From: Rhizobacter sp.
Lineage (GTDB): Bacteria > Pseudomonadota > Gammaproteobacteria > Burkholderiales > Burkholderiaceae_C
Direction: 5' to 3'
NCBI GenBank assembly: GCA_025359585.1
Contig: JANYFX010000484.1
Span: 1-21,759, forward strand
Length of the DNA: 21,759 bases
Of this stretch, positions 20,904 through 21,759 are shown piece after piece. Made by a program: the position numbers and the translations under genes. Positions within the stretch are counted from its first letter, which is position 1; every line of letters begins with the position of its first letter. The notes beneath the pieces were generated by a model. It saw only the letters and a list, made by a program, of their open reading frames with translations. It ran no database searches and was not told where the DNA came from.

Positions 20904-21759
20904 TCAGGCAAGGATCTTGGTTGCAGACGCGTTCAGCTTGGGCGGGTTCTCGAAGGTGTGGAACGGCGCCGGCGACGGCACTTCCCACTCCAGCCCTTCG
21001 GCGCCTTCCCAGGGCTGCTGCGGTGCCGGCTGGCCCTTGCCACGCATCATCGGCACGACAACGAAAAGGAAGAAGTACACCTGCATCAGGCCGAACCAGA
21101 AGGCGCCGATCGACGCGACCATGTTGAAGTCGGCGAACTGCATCGGGTAGTCGGCATAACGGCGCGGCATGCCGGCCAGGCCGAGGAAGTGCATCGGGAA
21201 AAAGGTGACGTTGAACGAGATCAATGAACCCCAGAAGTGGATCTTGCCGCGGGTCTCGCTGTACATCACGCCGGTCCACTTCGGGCCCCAGTAGTACACG
21301 CCCGCGAACAACGCGTAGAGCGAGCCGGCCACCAGCACGTAGTGGAAGTGGGCCACGACGTAATACGTGTCCTGCAGCTGGATGTCGACCGGCGCCATCG
21401 CCAGGATCAGGCCGGTGAAGCCGCCCATCGTGAACACGAAGATGAAGCCGACCGCGAACAGCATCGGCGTCTCGAAGGTCATCGAGCCGCGCCACATTGT
21501 GGCGATCCAGTTGAAGATCTTCACGCCGGTGGGCACCGCGATCAGCATGGTCGCGTACATGAAGAAGAGCTGACCCGTGACCGGCATGCCGGTCGTGAAC
21601 ATGTGGTGCGCCCAGACGATGAACGACAGGATCGCGATCGACGCGGTGGCGTACACCATCGAGGTGTAGCCGAACAGCCGCTTGCGCGCGAAGGCCGGGA
21701 TGATGGCGCTGATGATCCCGAACGCCGGCAGGATCATGATGTAGACCTCGGGGTGGCCG
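20904..21759 (-). CDS. coxA: Cytochrome c oxidase subunit I (CoxA/CtaD), N-terminal half outside window
   Basis: Catalytic subunit of the aa3-type oxidase, carrying heme a and the heme a3-CuB centre. About 284 C-terminal residues are present of some 530; the gene continues past the right edge. The first readable residues, G-H-P-E-V-Y, hold a CuB histidine, the cross-linked tyrosine and the K-channel entry region. Next come the two CuB histidines in W-A-H-H-M-F, the K-channel lysine segment (P-T-G-V-K-I-F-N-W), and the heme a3/heme a ligands in A-H-F-H-Y-V-L. The C-terminus is hydrophilic (P-S-P-A-P-F-H-T-F-E). It heads the run small ORF, ctaG, DUF2970, coxC; coxB is expected just to the right. 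Confidence 0.98.
   Translation of the reverse strand, partial: GHPEVYIMILPAFGIISAIIPAFARKRLFGYTSMVYATASIAILSFIVWAHHMFTTGMPVTGQLFFMYATMLIAVPTGVKIFNWIATMWRGSMTFETPMLFAVGFIFVFTMGGFTGLILAMAPVDIQLQDTYYVVAHFHYVLVAGSLYALFAGVYYWGPKWTGVMYSETRGKIHFWGSLISFNVTFFPMHFLGLAGMPRRYADYPMQFADFNMVASIGAFWFGLMQVYFFLFVVVPMMRGKGQPAPQQPWEGAEGLEWEVPSPAPFHTFENPPKLNASATKILA

Overview
The window is GC-rich, densely packed bacterial chromosome. The gene content points to a betaproteobacterium of the order Burkholderiales, probably the Rubrivivax/Leptothrix/Methylibium side. The evidence is the aa3 oxidase cluster order (coxA, small assembly ORF, ctaG, DUF2970, coxC, DUF2909, SURF1, Sco-like protein, ctaA, ctaB, sco, then rpoH), the Burkholderiales-type UbiH hydroxylase, and a GC-rich intergenic repeat that I associate with these genomes. 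The taxonomic placement is inference; there is no rRNA in the window. I see no phage, insertion sequence, CRISPR array, tRNA or obviously foreign DNA.

Left part (1-2467, + strand): the 3' end of cydB (bd-type quinol oxidase subunit II) overlaps by 4 nt a 56-aa DUF2256 zinc-ribbon-like protein, which overlaps by 4 nt a photolyase of the iron-sulfur bacterial cryptochrome/photolyase family. Next (2478-4325, - strand) come ubiH and dsbC. A divergent MOSC-domain protein (4422-5300, +) faces a secreted four-cysteine protein of unknown function (5311-5799, -). A pirin and a DUF4826 protein form a two-gene unit on the - strand (5913-7235).

Centre (7236-13266, + strand): ychF is preceded by a GC-rich repeat that supplies its ribosome binding site and encodes a possible overlapping leader peptide. 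An amidase-signature enzyme and a large orphan MASE1-CHASE-PAS hybrid histidine kinase follow.

Right part: rpoH (sigma-32) on the + strand has a near-perfect CIRCE operator just before its TTG start and a sigma-32-like promoter further upstream, so the master heat-shock regulator may itself be under HrcA control. A bidirectional terminator separates it from the cytochrome c oxidase maturation cluster on the - strand. Read in transcription order from the right edge: coxA (partial), a 36-aa membrane peptide, ctaG, DUF2970, coxC; then, after a terminator and with DUF2909 on the opposite strand, SURF1, a second Sco-like CxxxC protein, ctaA, ctaB and sco. Together these make the core oxidase subunits I and III, deliver copper (CtaG, Sco, perhaps the Sco-like protein), make heme A (CtaB then CtaA) and insert it (SURF1).

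No wholly new system is evident. The points most worth checking are the CIRCE/rpoH arrangement, the repeat-borne leader ORF overlapping ychF, the DUF2256-photolyase coupling, the second Sco-like protein and a 25-codon cysteine-rich ORF.
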